Both the position numbers and the translations under genes were made by a program. A stretch of 64,000 nucleotides of DNA from Halichoerus grypus (Eukaryota; Chordata; Mammalia; Carnivora; Phocidae): NCBI RefSeq assembly GCF_964656455.1, contig NC_135715.1, forward strand, positions 147,367,935 to 147,431,934, given 5' to 3'. The notes under the pieces were generated by a model. It saw only the letters and a program-made list of their open reading frames with translations, searched no databases and was not told where the DNA came from. This document shows, in pieces, positions 46,630-57,830 of this stretch (positions are counted from its first letter, which is position 1; each line of letters begins with the position of its first letter).

Positions 46630-47887
46630 CTGTGGAATCTGTAGTGATATTCTCTCTTTCATTTATCTTTTTCTCCTCCTTCTAGTATTCCCATTATATA
46701 TAGATTCCACCTTTTATAATTGTCCCACAGTTCTTGGATATTCTGTTCTCTGTTTTGTTTTCTTCCCTACAATCTTTTTTTTTTTTTCTCTCTTTGTTTT
46801 TCAGTTTTGGAGGTTTCCATTAAGATCTCCTCAAGCTCAGAGATTCTTTTCTCAGCTGTGTCCAGTCTACCAATAAGCACATTGAAGGCATTCTTCATTT
46901 CTGTTACAGTTTTTTCATCTCTAGTATTTCTATTTTTTCTTTCTTAGAATTTCCACCTCTCTGCTTATATTGCCCATCTCTTCTTGCATGCTATCTGCTT
47001 TATCCATTAGAGCCCTTAGCATGTTAAACATAATTGCTTTAAGCTCCTGGTCTGATAATTCCCACATCCCTAAGATATCTGAGTCTAGTTCTAACGCATG
47101 CTGTCTCTTCAAACAGTATTTTTTTGCCTTTTAATATGCTTTTAAATTTTTCCTTGATGGCCAGACATGATATACTAGGTAAAGTTAACTGTGGTAAATA
47201 GGCCTTTAGTAATGTGGCAGGGAAAGGGTTCTATAGTCCTATTATGTCTCAGTCTTTTGTAAGTCCCTCTAAATTGCGAATTCCACAAATGCATCTCAGT
47301 GTTTGCTGCCCCCTCCGTGGGACAAGATGGCTAATGGGGGCTGGAGTGGGCTACTTCTCTTCTCCCAGCTTGAGGAGAAGGCTAGAGCTAGCTGGAATTG
47401 GGTATTTCCCTTCTGATAAAATCTCAGTATTTTAGGTTCTATAAAATAGTTTCTCTTGTGGGCAGGCCTTGTTAAAAAGAGAATGGTCTTGCAAAATAGT
47501 CTCTTTTCTCTTACCCCTGCCAGAAGCACGAACAGATTTTTCTCTGATATTCACTGTGAGAACCAAGTCAAGTTTCTAGAGATAAAACTCACAAAATTGT
47601 GGGGGGCCTCTGAGGACTGAGTCTCTCTGGAGTTTTTAACTCTCAGACTTGTCCACACGGAGCCTCCAGTAATTCATCAATTACAATTCAGGTTTTCCTA
47701 TTGCAACAATGGTTCTTATGCAGGTTTCTGCTCCAGTAAGTTGTTACTTTCTATATTTGCCTCTCTGTCTCTCAAATTTGGAGGCAGTGGTTTGCCTGTG
47801 ACCTCGCTTCTCTGGTGGATCTAAGAAAAATTGTTGATTTTTCAATTTGTTCAGCTTTTTACTTATTTTTTGGACAGACTGATAATT
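46630..47887 (-). repeat. Antisense L1M 5' region with ORF1 remnant
   Basis: Contains the reversed L1M ORF1 N-terminal region and 5' UTR-like sequence ('GGCCAGACATGATATACTAG', 'TAAATAGGCCTTTAGTAATG'). It abuts the ORF2-end block at 46620, so either the middle of one element is lost or two elements are joined. Confidence 0.65.
46930..47112 (-). pseudogene. L1 ORF1p N-terminal relic
   Basis: A 60-residue minus frame, 'ELDSDILGMWELSDQELKAI' followed by a heptad-like stretch and 'ISREVEILRKKK', resembles the L1 ORF1p N-terminus and start of its coiled coil. It ends in a frame break. Confidence 0.6.
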
Positions 47888-47899
47888 ACCTACCTCTTT

Positions 47900-48130
47900 T
47901 TAAAAAAAGATTTTATTTATTTGAGAGAGAGAGAGCGAGAGGACGCGCACGAGCCATGCAGGCACATGATGGGTGGGGGTGGCGGGAGCAGGGGCGGAGG
48001 AGGGGCCGGAGGGAGAGGGATAAGCAGACTTCCCCCTGAGCAGGGAGTCTGCTGGATCCCAGGACCTCAAGATCATGACCTGAGCTGAAGGCAGATGCTT
48101 AACTGACTGAGCCTCCCAGGTGCCCCAGGT
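47900..48130 (-). mobile_element. SINEC copy with G-rich expansion
   Basis: 12 bp TSD, ACCTACCTCTTT, at 47888-47899 and 48131-48142. The body holds an unusual G-rich run (GGGTGGGGGTGGCGGGAGCA) at about 47970-48015. Confidence 0.92.
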
Positions 48131-48142
48131 ACCTACCTCTTT

Positions 48143-48727
48143 CCATGCCAGACCTGAAACCCAGAAAGTCTGCTTTTGTTTTTAATATAGGAGATATTAT
48201 AGAATATCTATATACTGATGGGAATAACTTAGTAGGTATGAAAATTGATACAGTAAAGAGGACAAATTTGAAAGAAACCAATCCTAGAGAAGGTAAGGAA
48301 ATGGGGTTCAGTGCACAATAAGAAGCTATTGGATTTAGGTAGGAGCATAGACATTCACCCACAGTAAAAGGTCAGGCAGCGTCCATGGGGCCCAATGCAA
48401 GTAGATCAGTAGATGTATTGGTGGGAGCACATGGAAATTCTCTTCTGATTGTTTCTTTCTTCTCAATGAAATGGGAAATAAGTCCTCAGCAGAGTGAAGA
48501 TTGGAGAAGTGGCAGCAAAGGTTTGAAGAGAGAGAAGGTATGAAATGATCCACAAATGAACTGATGTGGAAAGTAAAGTAGGCTTTTAGGGCTATGCCAA
48601 GGTCTGAATGTGAAAGGAGAACAATCAGCATGATCATTTTTGTTCAATTATGTTCAACTTCCCAAGGACAGGCAGGGGGAAGTACAGAGTCGAATTTAAC
48701 CAAGGAGGAGTTTTGCGGTAGTGTGTG
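48143..48727. other. Intergenic stretch, nothing recognised
   Basis: Purine-rich sequence. The open frames here have no coding character. Confidence 0.4.
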
Positions 48728-49050
48728 AAGTCTAAGAGTCATGGACTCTGCAGTCAGACTGCTAGGATCTGAATCGTGGTTCTGCCACTTTGCAGGTATG
48801 TGGTCTTGAACAAACTGCTTACTCCCTCTGTGCTTTAGGTTCCTCATCTGTAAAATGAGTATAGTCCGTTTCTCATTTACAGAGAGACTAGAAGCATTTA
48901 GAAGAGATCTTTTATATGCTTCCACTGCGCTGACTTCCAACCTCTCTGCATTTAGACCCATATACTCTGCCATATACTGATGGGGTATTGTTGAGTTAGT
49001 AAGTGTACAGTGCTTAGAACAGTGGTTGGCACGTAGAAAATACAACAGAA
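48728..49050 (+). repeat. MIR SINE remnant with an internal insertion
   Basis: 'CATGGACTCTGCAGTCAGAC', 'GTTCTGCCACTTTGCAGG', 'CCTCATCTGTAAAATGAG', then after a gap 'CAGTGCTTAGAACAGTGGTT'. Confidence 0.8.
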
Positions 49051-49739
49051 ATGCTTTATCTGCCAGGGGGGAGTAAGATCGAGGAAGAAAGTAGCAAGAA
49101 AGTGATTAAAGTGATGAGAGGAACTGAAATTCCTGCTTCTTTAGATCTCAACAAAAGTGGAGGAAACTCTTCAACTTCAGGGAAACCCCTTCTTCCAAAA
49201 GAACACTGTGGAATTTGATTTGAACCCAAATGAGAGTGAGGCAGACTTGAAACACGTGGTTTCTCATACAGTTCGGTGATGAAAGGAAAAACATATGCCA
49301 AGAAAATGACAAATGCTTAATGCAAATCAGAGAAATTCTGCAACTTTATTGAAAATAGTCCTTCTTTTTTCTACTGTAATTACTTTAGTGGTGTAGGATT
49401 AACTATAATCCCTGCTCAGAAGCAGCCTTGGAGTTATTTTCATACTACCAATTTCAGGAATCTAGAGTTACACGGTAGATTGGTGCATATCTTAAGTATT
49501 TTATGTTCATTGGCCACAAAATGACTTCCATATTCTCATTTGTTGAAGAAAAGGCAATTTCAGTCGTTGTTCTTACAGAGAGGTCCACCAGAGTTTCCCT
49601 GTTTTCCTCTTAATTCAGTGACTATATTATGTTTGTCATGAGGGTCTTTCTTCCCTAATGTAAATAAGGGAGTCTTTTAGAGAATGAAGAAGAGAATAAT
49701 TTTAGGAGGTAGCAAGGCTTTGGCAGTCATGCAAATGAG

Positions 49740-49985
49740 CAAGTGATGCCTAGTGCTTAAGGGTGTGGCCTTGGAAGACAGACTGCCCCGTGGTGGGGTC
49801 TGCTCCCACTTCCCATTACTGCTAATAGCTGTACATCTTTGGAGATTTCTCTTGGTTTTCTCATTTGTAAAATGGCCATAATAATAACGTAGGTGTGAAG
49901 ATTAAATAAACTAGTATTTGAAGTGTTCAGAACAGTACCTGGTACAATATGCACTCGATAAATACTATACATCACAATTAAATAA
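49740..49985 (+). repeat. MIR SINE remnant
   Basis: 'TCATTTGTAAAATGGCCATA', 'GTGAAGATTAAATAAACTAG', 'TTCAGAACAGTACCTGGTAC', 'ACTCGATAAATACTATAC' follow the MIR 3' order. Confidence 0.8.
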
Positions 49986-50489
49986 ATAACACATGAATAG
50001 GTTGTGGTTTTCAGTAGTTTTCTCCCTAAATCCCATGCCTTGGGACTCAGCATGAGCAAAACACATTTGCATACCCCTATCTTTTTTGTTTGTTTGTTTC
50101 TTTTCTCAAATAACCCTGGGCTTGTCCCTACAAAAACTGTCTGCTATCTTAAGGATAGCTCAGTATACGAGGGGCAGAAAAGGTCTAAGAGGAGGTTTTT
50201 CGAATAGGGTCCTGAGTTCATGTATTCTACCACATACTCATTGGGCTATTGTTGAGTTAATACATAGAAAGTGCTAAAACAATGCCTGGCTGAAGTATTC
50301 TCTGCTAGGAAAGAAAGAGGGAGGAAGAGAGTAGCAAGTAATATGAGAGAGAACTCTCTCCAGTTATCCAAATCATTACCAAGTCCTGTCTGTTTTCTCC
50401 TAACTATCTCGGGGGATGATGTATCCCCTTGCCTCCAAGCTCCTGAACACACTGTGCTTCCTCCTGCTACAGGACCCCTGTGAATGCTT

Positions 50490-50740
50490 TTGCTCACCTA
50501 CCTTCTTTCACTGTGTAACCCCTATTCCTCCTCAGATCTCAGCTCAGGTGTTGGTTCTTCCGGAGAGAAGCTTGTTGTGACTCCTTGGTCAGGTCTTCAG
50601 TCCTTTGTTACAGGGAAACTTCGTAGCACTGATCTTTATCTATAGTCATGCTTATGATGATTTGGTTAGTCTGTCTACTTGTGGTTAGTCCAACACATGG
50701 TAAGAAATCTGTAAGTATTTATTAAACAGTGAATGAATTG
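50490..50740 (+). repeat. L2 LINE 3' end
   Basis: 'CAGATCTCAGCTCAGGTGTT' starts the L2 3' segment, and 'AAGTATTTATTAAACAGTGA' is its end. Confidence 0.7.
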
Positions 50741-50749
50741 CTCTCATTC

Positions 50750-52003
50750 TCCCACTTTGAAAGTTTCTCTTTCTTCCTAAGTCCCTCAGTGTTAAAGGTT
50801 GGACAGTGACTTAAAGAAGTAGCCGGAGGAGAAAAGGGTCTGGGGGCAATATTATCTGGTGGCTACATAACAGGGGTAAAAGCAAAAAAGGCATAAAGCT
50901 CATTAAAAAAGTGTAGGTTATAAGAGTTGGGAGTGTTCTTAGAGATCCTCTAGTCTCAACTTCTTCGGTATTGACAGCACAGGAAAAGCCACCATTTAGG
51001 GTTTTAGTTGAGGACTTCAGCCAACCGCCTTCCAAACAACAGCTCTATATACAAATAAAACATGTGTTTCAAACTATAAGAGCTTAAATCTGACTCATCA
51101 ACATCTGCTTTCTTTAAATATTTTTCCTCTCAGAGACTAAAACCACTTACAAGGATGGGATAAATTCTTGCATGTGTTAACATGGCAAAAGACAAACCTT
51201 TTATGCCACTTTTTTTGTAGTCCCCTCATTTTCAATCTCAAATGATTTTCTCTATCGTGGAACTCTTTTGTGAGGCATATTCAAAAGGATCTATTAAGTC
51301 ATAATCGTAGAACTGCTTATTTAAGTTTGCTTTAATAAGAGAATAATCAAAATGCCATCTAATTTCAGTGGAAAACTATCACATTTTGATATTGATCAGC
51401 AAGTAGCCCAAGTATTAGGAGACAAAAAGAACTTTGGCTAAAGGGAGACAAAAAAAATCATAGTTTGTTTTGAGAGTACTCCCTTTTGTCTTTCTCCTTT
51501 CTCCTTGCCTGACAAAGAGAAAATGTGCCCCGACGCTGCCTCTGGCTATCGAAGCCCTCCATAAAAGTGCTTCAATAACATGGGCCAGGCACTGTGTTTC
51601 AGATGTTCTTTACTTTCCCTGTATACCTTGCTCCCTCCAATAAAAATGAATGGCAGAAACTTGTAACCAGAAAACACAATCAATGTTAATATGTTAATAG
51701 ATTAATATGTCTGAGCAGGATAATATCACCTTTTGCTCAGTTAAAATCCAAGTTCCCAGAAAGTCCCTTGGGAGTGACTCATGGGGGGAATTTTGATGGC
51801 ATCAGACTCAGGGGTTGAAATACGTTTAAGCAGTTGAGTCTTTCTCTCCTTACCCTTCAAGTAACAATGTGCAGGGAGCTTCCTGGATTGACTTTGGGCA
51901 GGGTTGATCCTAAAGGTGAAATAACTAGTTACTGCCAGCAAAACAGCCTAAGAACCTAAGAGTGCAAAAAGTTCTGTGCAAATGAGAAGTTGTTTCCTGC
52001 CAT
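50750..52003. other. Repeat-poor block, no gene
   Basis: No recognised repeat. The 51060-51500 portion has the smooth AT-rich texture often seen in conserved non-coding DNA. No evidence of coding. Confidence 0.4.
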
Positions 52004-52016
52004 AGACACCCTTAAC

Positions 52017-52201
52017 GGGGGCGCCTGAGTGGCTCAGTCGGTTAAGCGTCTGCCTTCGGCTCAGGTCATGATCCCAGGGTCCTGAGATCAAGCCCCGCAT
52101 CGGGCTCCCTGCTCTGCGGCTCCCTCTCCCTCTACTGTTCCCCCCCGCTTGTGCTCTCTCTCTCTGTCAAATAAATAAATAAAATCTTTAAAAAAAAAAA
52201 A
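52017..52201 (+). mobile_element. SINEC copy
   Basis: TSD AGACACCCTTAAC / AGACACCCTCAAC at 52004-52016 and 52202-52214. Confidence 0.94.
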
Positions 52202-52248
52202 AGACACCCTCAACAAAGCGAAAAGACAAAAGATAGAAATAGCAATCA

Positions 52249-52392
52249 CGGGTGGCTCAGCTGGTTAAGCATCCAACTCTTGATCTCCGTTCAGGTCTTG
52301 ACCTCGGGGTTGTGAGTTCGAGCCCCATGTTGGGTTCCACATTGGGCTCCACACTGGGCTCCACGCTGGGCATGGTACCTACTTAAAAAAAA
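52249..52392 (+). mobile_element. Older SINEC variant with a tandem 12 bp expansion
   Basis: Perfect 14 bp TSD, AGAAATAGCAATCA, at 52235-52248 and 52393-52406. Three 12 bp units (TGGGTTCCACAT, TGGGCTCCACAC, TGGGCTCCACGC) lie at 52331-52366. Confidence 0.92.
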
Positions 52393-52766
52393 AGAAATAG
52401 CAATCAAAGGATTTCTATGCAGTATACAGCCTATATAAAGTATTTCTATAAATTGAGAAAACATGAACAACCCAACAGAAAAGCAAGCAAAAGTTATGAA
52501 CAGGAAATTCATAGAAAATTAAGTGCAAATGACCCAGAAAACATTTGAAAGGATGGTCAACTTCATTAGTAACCAGGAAAATGCACACTGAAAGAACAAT
52601 GAAATATAATTTCATCTGCCAGATTAGCAAATATCTAAAAGTCTGATTTTATGAAAATTTGGATGAGAAGTATGGGAATTTTTACTTTTATATACCACTA
52701 ATCAGAGTGAAGAGTAAAGCAGTAATGCCATCTGTGAGATTCGACAACATTAAAATGTGCCCTCTT

Positions 52767-52959
52767 CGGGGCGCCTGGGTGGCTCAGTCGGTTAAGCGTC
52801 TGCCTTCGGCTCAGGTCATGATCCCAGGGTCCTGGGATCGAGCCCCACGTCGGGCTCCCTGCTCAGTGGAGAGTCTGCTTCTCCCTCTCCCTCTGCCTGC
52901 CTCTCTGCCTACTTGTGCTCTCTATCTGTCAAATAAATAAATAAAATCTTTAATAAAAT
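52767..52959 (+). mobile_element. SINEC copy, near consensus
   Basis: Perfect 15 bp TSD, AAAATGTGCCCTCTT, at 52752-52766 and 52960-52974. Confidence 0.95.
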
Positions 52960-53559
52960 AAAATGTGCCCTCTTTGGAATACTGTATCTCCCTAATCATC
53001 CTAGAAAATACTATACACATGTAGAATGAGGCATCTACAAGGGTGCTCATTGCAGTATCATTTGCATAACAAAATATGAAATGGCGCTTCTCTGTTGTCT
53101 TATTCCCTGACCTGAAATCAATAGGTGCTAACCCCCTCACATCCTAAAGAGATCCACTAATGATCCCTCAAATTCATTTCCTAAAGATACCTGAAACCGA
53201 AGCTGCCGATACTGGGGCCATGATGGAAAACAGCCTAAGAAGCCTAACAAGAAGAGACAGAATCTAGGTCTTTCAGGATATCATTAAGCCAGTGGCACTA
53301 AACTTTGGAGCAGTTCTACCTGGGAATTTCTTGTTTGGGGGTAGTCAATCTCTCTTGTAGGAGGCATTTTTAGTTGGGCTTTCTAACCTTCCTTACCCAA
53401 TTATCCACTTATCTCTAATACCTGATATTTTCTTCATTGACTTTAGTGCTCAATTTATAGTCTTCCTTTTCACCTTAAGCCATGTCATCCTCCCAAGGAT
53501 AGACACTGATGTATGATTCATGACAATGTAGGAAGGCAACACTAAATATTAATAAAAAC

Positions 53560-53765
53560 TATACTTTGAACCCTTATTAGGCATCAGACATGAGACACTT
53601 TATATATATTATCCCATTTAGTCCTCACAACAATTCTAAAAGTTGGACACTAACATGACCCCCATTTTCCAATGAGAAAACAGATGTGGAAAGGCTTATG
53701 ACTTCCATGGGGTCACCTAACTAGAGAGTAGGTCAGGCTGGGGCCTGGGGCCAGGCCACTCTCAC
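53560..53765 (-). repeat. MIR SINE remnant
   Basis: Reversed MIR: 'TATCCCATTTAGTCCTCACA', 'CCCCCATTTTCCAATGAG', then 'GTCACCTAACTAGAGAGTAG'. Confidence 0.75.
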
Positions 53766-54387
53766 TGACCTACTGGATCATATTCTTACACTGCCTTTCC
53801 TCACTGCTTTCTGGACTTCCTAAAGCAGAGTTCCACTCCACAAGTCCTCCCTAGACTTCATTTTACTTGTTGTTGCTCTGCTTCTAAGATCTTAAACCCT
53901 GAAAATCCACATTCTAACCTTAACTTTAGGTCCTTCCATTTCTTCATGATCTTAACTTGTTTTTAATCCTAATGGTATCCATGTGTGTCCTGAACTCTCT
54001 CTTTTCTTCAATTTATCCTCTCTTTTCTGTGTTCACTTGTTGTGTCAATAATATACCAAGCCGTGTCGGGAATATACTATTAGCCACCACATGGTGTCCT
54101 TGTCATTTTTATCTTCTCATTCCTGCCTCAGCCTTATCACAATTAACATCATGCAAAACAAGCTTTCTCTGCTTAAACTCCCTGGACACGAAACATTTCT
54201 AGGAAAGTCAGTAGGTTGGGTCTACAACAATTTAATGTATCTAATTTCAACTAAGCTCTCATTGTTGCCCAGAAATTATTACATTCAGTTACAGTCAACT
54301 CTCCACAGCAGCTCTTCCATATGGCTCCCCTTCCCCCCTCAGCTCCCACCTCATTCCTGGCAATCTCTCAGAATATACTAGTCACTT

Positions 54388-54546
54388 GGGGCGCCTGGGT
54401 GGCTCAGTCGGTTGGGCGTCTGCCTTCAGCTCAGGTCATGATCTCAGGGTCCTGGGATCGAGCCCTACATCGGGCTCCCTGCTCAGCAGGGAGTCTGCTG
54501 CTCCCTCTCCCTCTGCTACTCTCTCTCTCTGTCAAGTAAATAAATA

Positions 54547-54576
<30 letters not shown>
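54388..54576 (+). mobile_element. SINEC copy with long A tail
   Basis: Perfect 18 bp TSD, AGAATATACTAGTCACTT, at 54370-54387 and 54577-54594. The A tail is over 20 nt. A young insertion. Confidence 0.96.
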
Positions 54577-54577
<1 letters not shown>

Positions 54578-55534
54578 GAATATACTAGTCACTTTCTCAT
54601 TTACCAGTAAGATCCAAGATATCTGGTGTAGACCTCATGCAATTCCATTTGCTATATCTCAGTATTACTTGGCAATTTTAATCTGCCCACTCCTTTCTTT
54701 ACTCTTGCCTCCAAGAAAGATGTATCTGCCTTTATAAAGCTCTATTCCCATTCTTCCCTGTTTCCTTTAGGATCTTATTTCATCAAGGACCTCTCTTGAT
54801 GGTGTTTTCAATTACTTTCCCGGTTTGAATTCCCACAAATATTCTCCCTTCTTATAAAGATCTTTCCCTTGACTTTACTACTGCCTAGGTTGCTACCGTA
54901 TTTTTTTCCTTCTCTTCTTTCCAAAACGTCTTTCAAAATAGGCTACCATTATAGCTTCCATTTTTCCCACTACCCACTCACTCTTCAGTCCCTTGGAATT
55001 TGGATTCCACCCTTGATTCTCTTTCTAAAACTGTTCTCTCAACATTGCCAATTACCCCATAATTAGCAAATCCTACAGTTTTTCTCAAGCTTTTATGAAC
55101 CATTTAGCAGTCTTGGACACCCCTCTCTTTGTGTAATTTTCTCCTTCCTTGGAATTGTGACTAGTAGCATTCTACTTTTGGACATTAATCTTTCCTTATA
55201 TGTCTTTTTCTGGCTTCTCTTCTTCCTCCTATGTGCTATAAGCACACACCTAGTGAGGATTAACAGCCCTCCTTTCTTCCTGTATTCCCTCTGGATTCTC
55301 CCTATACTCCCTCTGGGTATTATCTCTATGCATATTATTCTAAAATTCACACCTTAAGCTCAAACACCCCTGAACTCCTGGTGCACAGAGTAAACTGTCC
55401 TCTAGATATATTCAATGTATATTTTAAAATATCTATCTACCTAATTTTATAAGTAAGATAGGTATTGAGAAAATTCTTTAAAGAACCCACATTTAATGGA
55501 GAGGTGATATTCAGGTATCTATCTAAGGCGATTA

Positions 55535-55577
55535 TAGTAGTAGTAGTAGTAGCAGTAGTAGTAGTAGTAGTAGTAGT
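55535..55577 (+). repeat. (TAG)n microsatellite
   Basis: About 13 trinucleotide TAG/GTA units with one CAG interruption. Confidence 0.95.
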
Positions 55578-55589
55578 AATTATAATAAT

Positions 55590-55860
55590 GATAGCTAATA
55601 TGTAGAGTCTTGACTGTATGAAAGCTATTGTGCTGAATGCTTTACATTCAAGAACTTATTAAATCTTCACAACAATTCTGGGAGCTACTAGTACTGTCAT
55701 CCTGAGAAGTTCTAGGTATAGATCATTAAATTTTTACAAACATAGTTGTAGTTAGTTATCCCCATTTTGAAGATGATCAAACCAAGGTTTAAAGGAGCGA
55801 AATGATCACACAGCTAGTAAATGACAGAGCCAGTATTTGAACCTGACTGTAAGGATGATG
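55590..55860 (-). repeat. MIR SINE remnant within the L2 stretch
   Basis: Reversed MIR with 'TATTGTGCTGAATGCTTTAC', 'TATCCCCATTTTGAAGATGA', 'CACACAGCTAGTAAATGACA' and an extra segment in the middle. A second weaker MIR-like stretch follows at about 55880-56040. Confidence 0.7.
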
Positions 55861-57399
55861 ACGATAGTGAGAGCTATCATTTCTTAGCAACCTTCCCATT
55901 CCAGGACCTGTGCAAGGTAAATCTATGTGTTCTCTTACTTCCAGAAGTCTATGAGGTTTTCCTTTTGACATATTAAGAGACTAAGGCTGAGAAAGTTTTA
56001 AAAGCCCTAGATTACAGAGCTAATAAATTGCAGAATTGGTGTAATTGATTAAAAGTGGCAACAAATCCTTTGTACTTCCTGCCATAAAGAGGTGAAGTCT
56101 ATTTTCCTACCACTTAAAGGGTAGAATGGAGCCAGAAGTGACTAGAGTAATTCACTTGAATGTTCCTGTGGCATCTCAAACTCAATATCCAAGTCTGAGC
56201 TAATTGTTTTATCCCTCTAACATAAATCTTTGTTATATGCTTGATTTTGATAAACCAAGGCTTTAGAGTCAAATAGGGAATAAGCTCCACCCCAATTATT
56301 CCCATTCTTCAACCTTGGAATTGAATCTGCCTTGTGTATCATTGCCTGATTAATCTTCATTAAATGCACCTCTAAAGTTAGTGTCCCATTGAAAAACTGT
56401 CCATGGGTTTCCACTATATGGCCCATACATGCCCAGCCTCTTCCCCTACTTCCTTACTTATACTCTAAATTTCAGCCAGAATAAACTATTTGTTGTTTCT
56501 CCACAGATATCTCCTCACCACCCTCCCTCTCCTGACACACACACTCATGATTTTCTGCCTTCATGGCATTGCTGTTTGCTTAAAATTCTCTACTCTTCCC
56601 CAATGCAGTCTGCCAAAGTAATAACCACACTAAATACTATCTCTTCCTTTTTCTTTTTTGATGTCTCCAGATGGAAGTGATTTCTCCCTCCTTTGAATTG
56701 CCCATAAAATTTGTTTTTATTATTTTAAGTATTAATATTGTGTTACAGTTATTTAAAAAAGTTGTCATTCCTTTTACTAGATTTCAAGTTCCCTAAGGAA
56801 GAGAAAGTATCTTAATCATCAATGTATCACCTACAGTAAGCTCCTAGAACCTTACACATGATAGGTTTTGAGAATTTGGGGATCCAATAAATAATGTTTT
56901 ATTCTCTCTCTGAGTCAAAACCAACTGAGAAAAAGACATTGAAGTCATATTGGTGGAGAAATATCAGCTTCATTATTGATAAAAACTAGATTAGAAAATA
57001 TGACCAAATGACATGATATTATATCTCTGAAATAGTAGGCTTATCATGGAAGAGCTAGATAAGTTCAAATCTTCCCCATAAGACCAAGTCTGAGTGGTGG
57101 AGAGCAAGACCAGAATGTACCAATTCAGCGTATGACAGATGCATGGACCACACAGCCTAGGTTCTTCTCCCAAACCCTCCCGGGAGAGAAATGAATGACA
57201 AGGCAGAGACGTGAGATATTTTGAGACTAGCTGAGTTCCCTCCACTTAGTAACTTGAGGATTGGCCTTGATGAAGATGATGAAATCTAAAAGGATAGTCT
57301 ATCTTCAACTAATACCCAATCAGATTCAGAAACAAGGAATAGAAGAAAAATGATTTACATAGAGGAGTTTAGAGATGTATGTGAATGTAATAATAATGA

Positions 57400-57830
57400 T
57401 AGTACTCGTGGCAATATACACTGAATTTTACAATGAGTTAGGGCATTGTTCCAAGATTTTTCATTGTATTAATTCAATTATCATCCCAATAACTCTATGA
57501 AACATGAACTAATATTATCTCCACTTTATTTTTTTTAAAGATTTTCATTTATTTATTTGACAGAGACACAGCAAGAGAGGGAACACAAGTAGGGGGAGAG
57601 GGAGAAGCAGGCTCCCCGCTAAGTAGGGAGCCCGATGTGGGGCTCGATCCCAGGACCCTGGGATCATGACCTGAGCCGATGGCAGATGCTTAATGACTAA
57701 GCCACCCAGGTGCTCCTTATCTCCACTTTATAAAGAAACTGGGATACAGAGAATTTTAAAAATTCATCCAAACTCACACAACTAGTATGTAGTAGAGCTA
57801 GAATTCACACACAGCCTCCCTCTAGTACCC
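57400..57830 (-). repeat. MIR remnant split by a SINEC
   Basis: Reversed MIR text before ('CATCCCAATAACTCTATGAA') and after ('TTATAAAGAAACTGGGATAC', then 'CACACAACTAGTATGTAG') the SINE at 57529-57716. Confidence 0.75.
57529..57716 (-). mobile_element. SINEC copy inserted in a MIR
   Basis: Perfect 14 bp TSD, TTATCTCCACTTTA, at 57515-57528 and 57717-57730. Confidence 0.95.

Larger units (their letters stand above)
52020..53095 (+). repeat. L1M ORF2-end remnant carrying three SINEs
   Basis: Between the SINEs, L1 text is recognisable: 'GAAAGGATGGTCAACTTCAT', 'ACCAGGAAAATGCACACTGA', then 'CAAGGGTGCTCATTGCAGTA'. The left limit is uncertain. Confidence 0.65.
54600..56890 (+). repeat. Long L2 LINE remnant, interrupted by MIR
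   Basis: About 2.3 kb in L2 order: reverse-transcriptase-region text near 54870-55370, 'CATCTCAAACTCAATATCC' near 56175, 'CAGCCAGAATAAACTATTTG' near 56474, 'GAAGTGATTTCTCCCTCCTT' near 56674, and an L2-type end near 56880. Confidence 0.7.

Noticed and set aside
48644..49045. 133-residue minus-strand frame, one of the longest in the intergenic part
   Set aside because: It overlaps a MIR remnant, has no domain or conserved pattern, and has no promoter or splice context.
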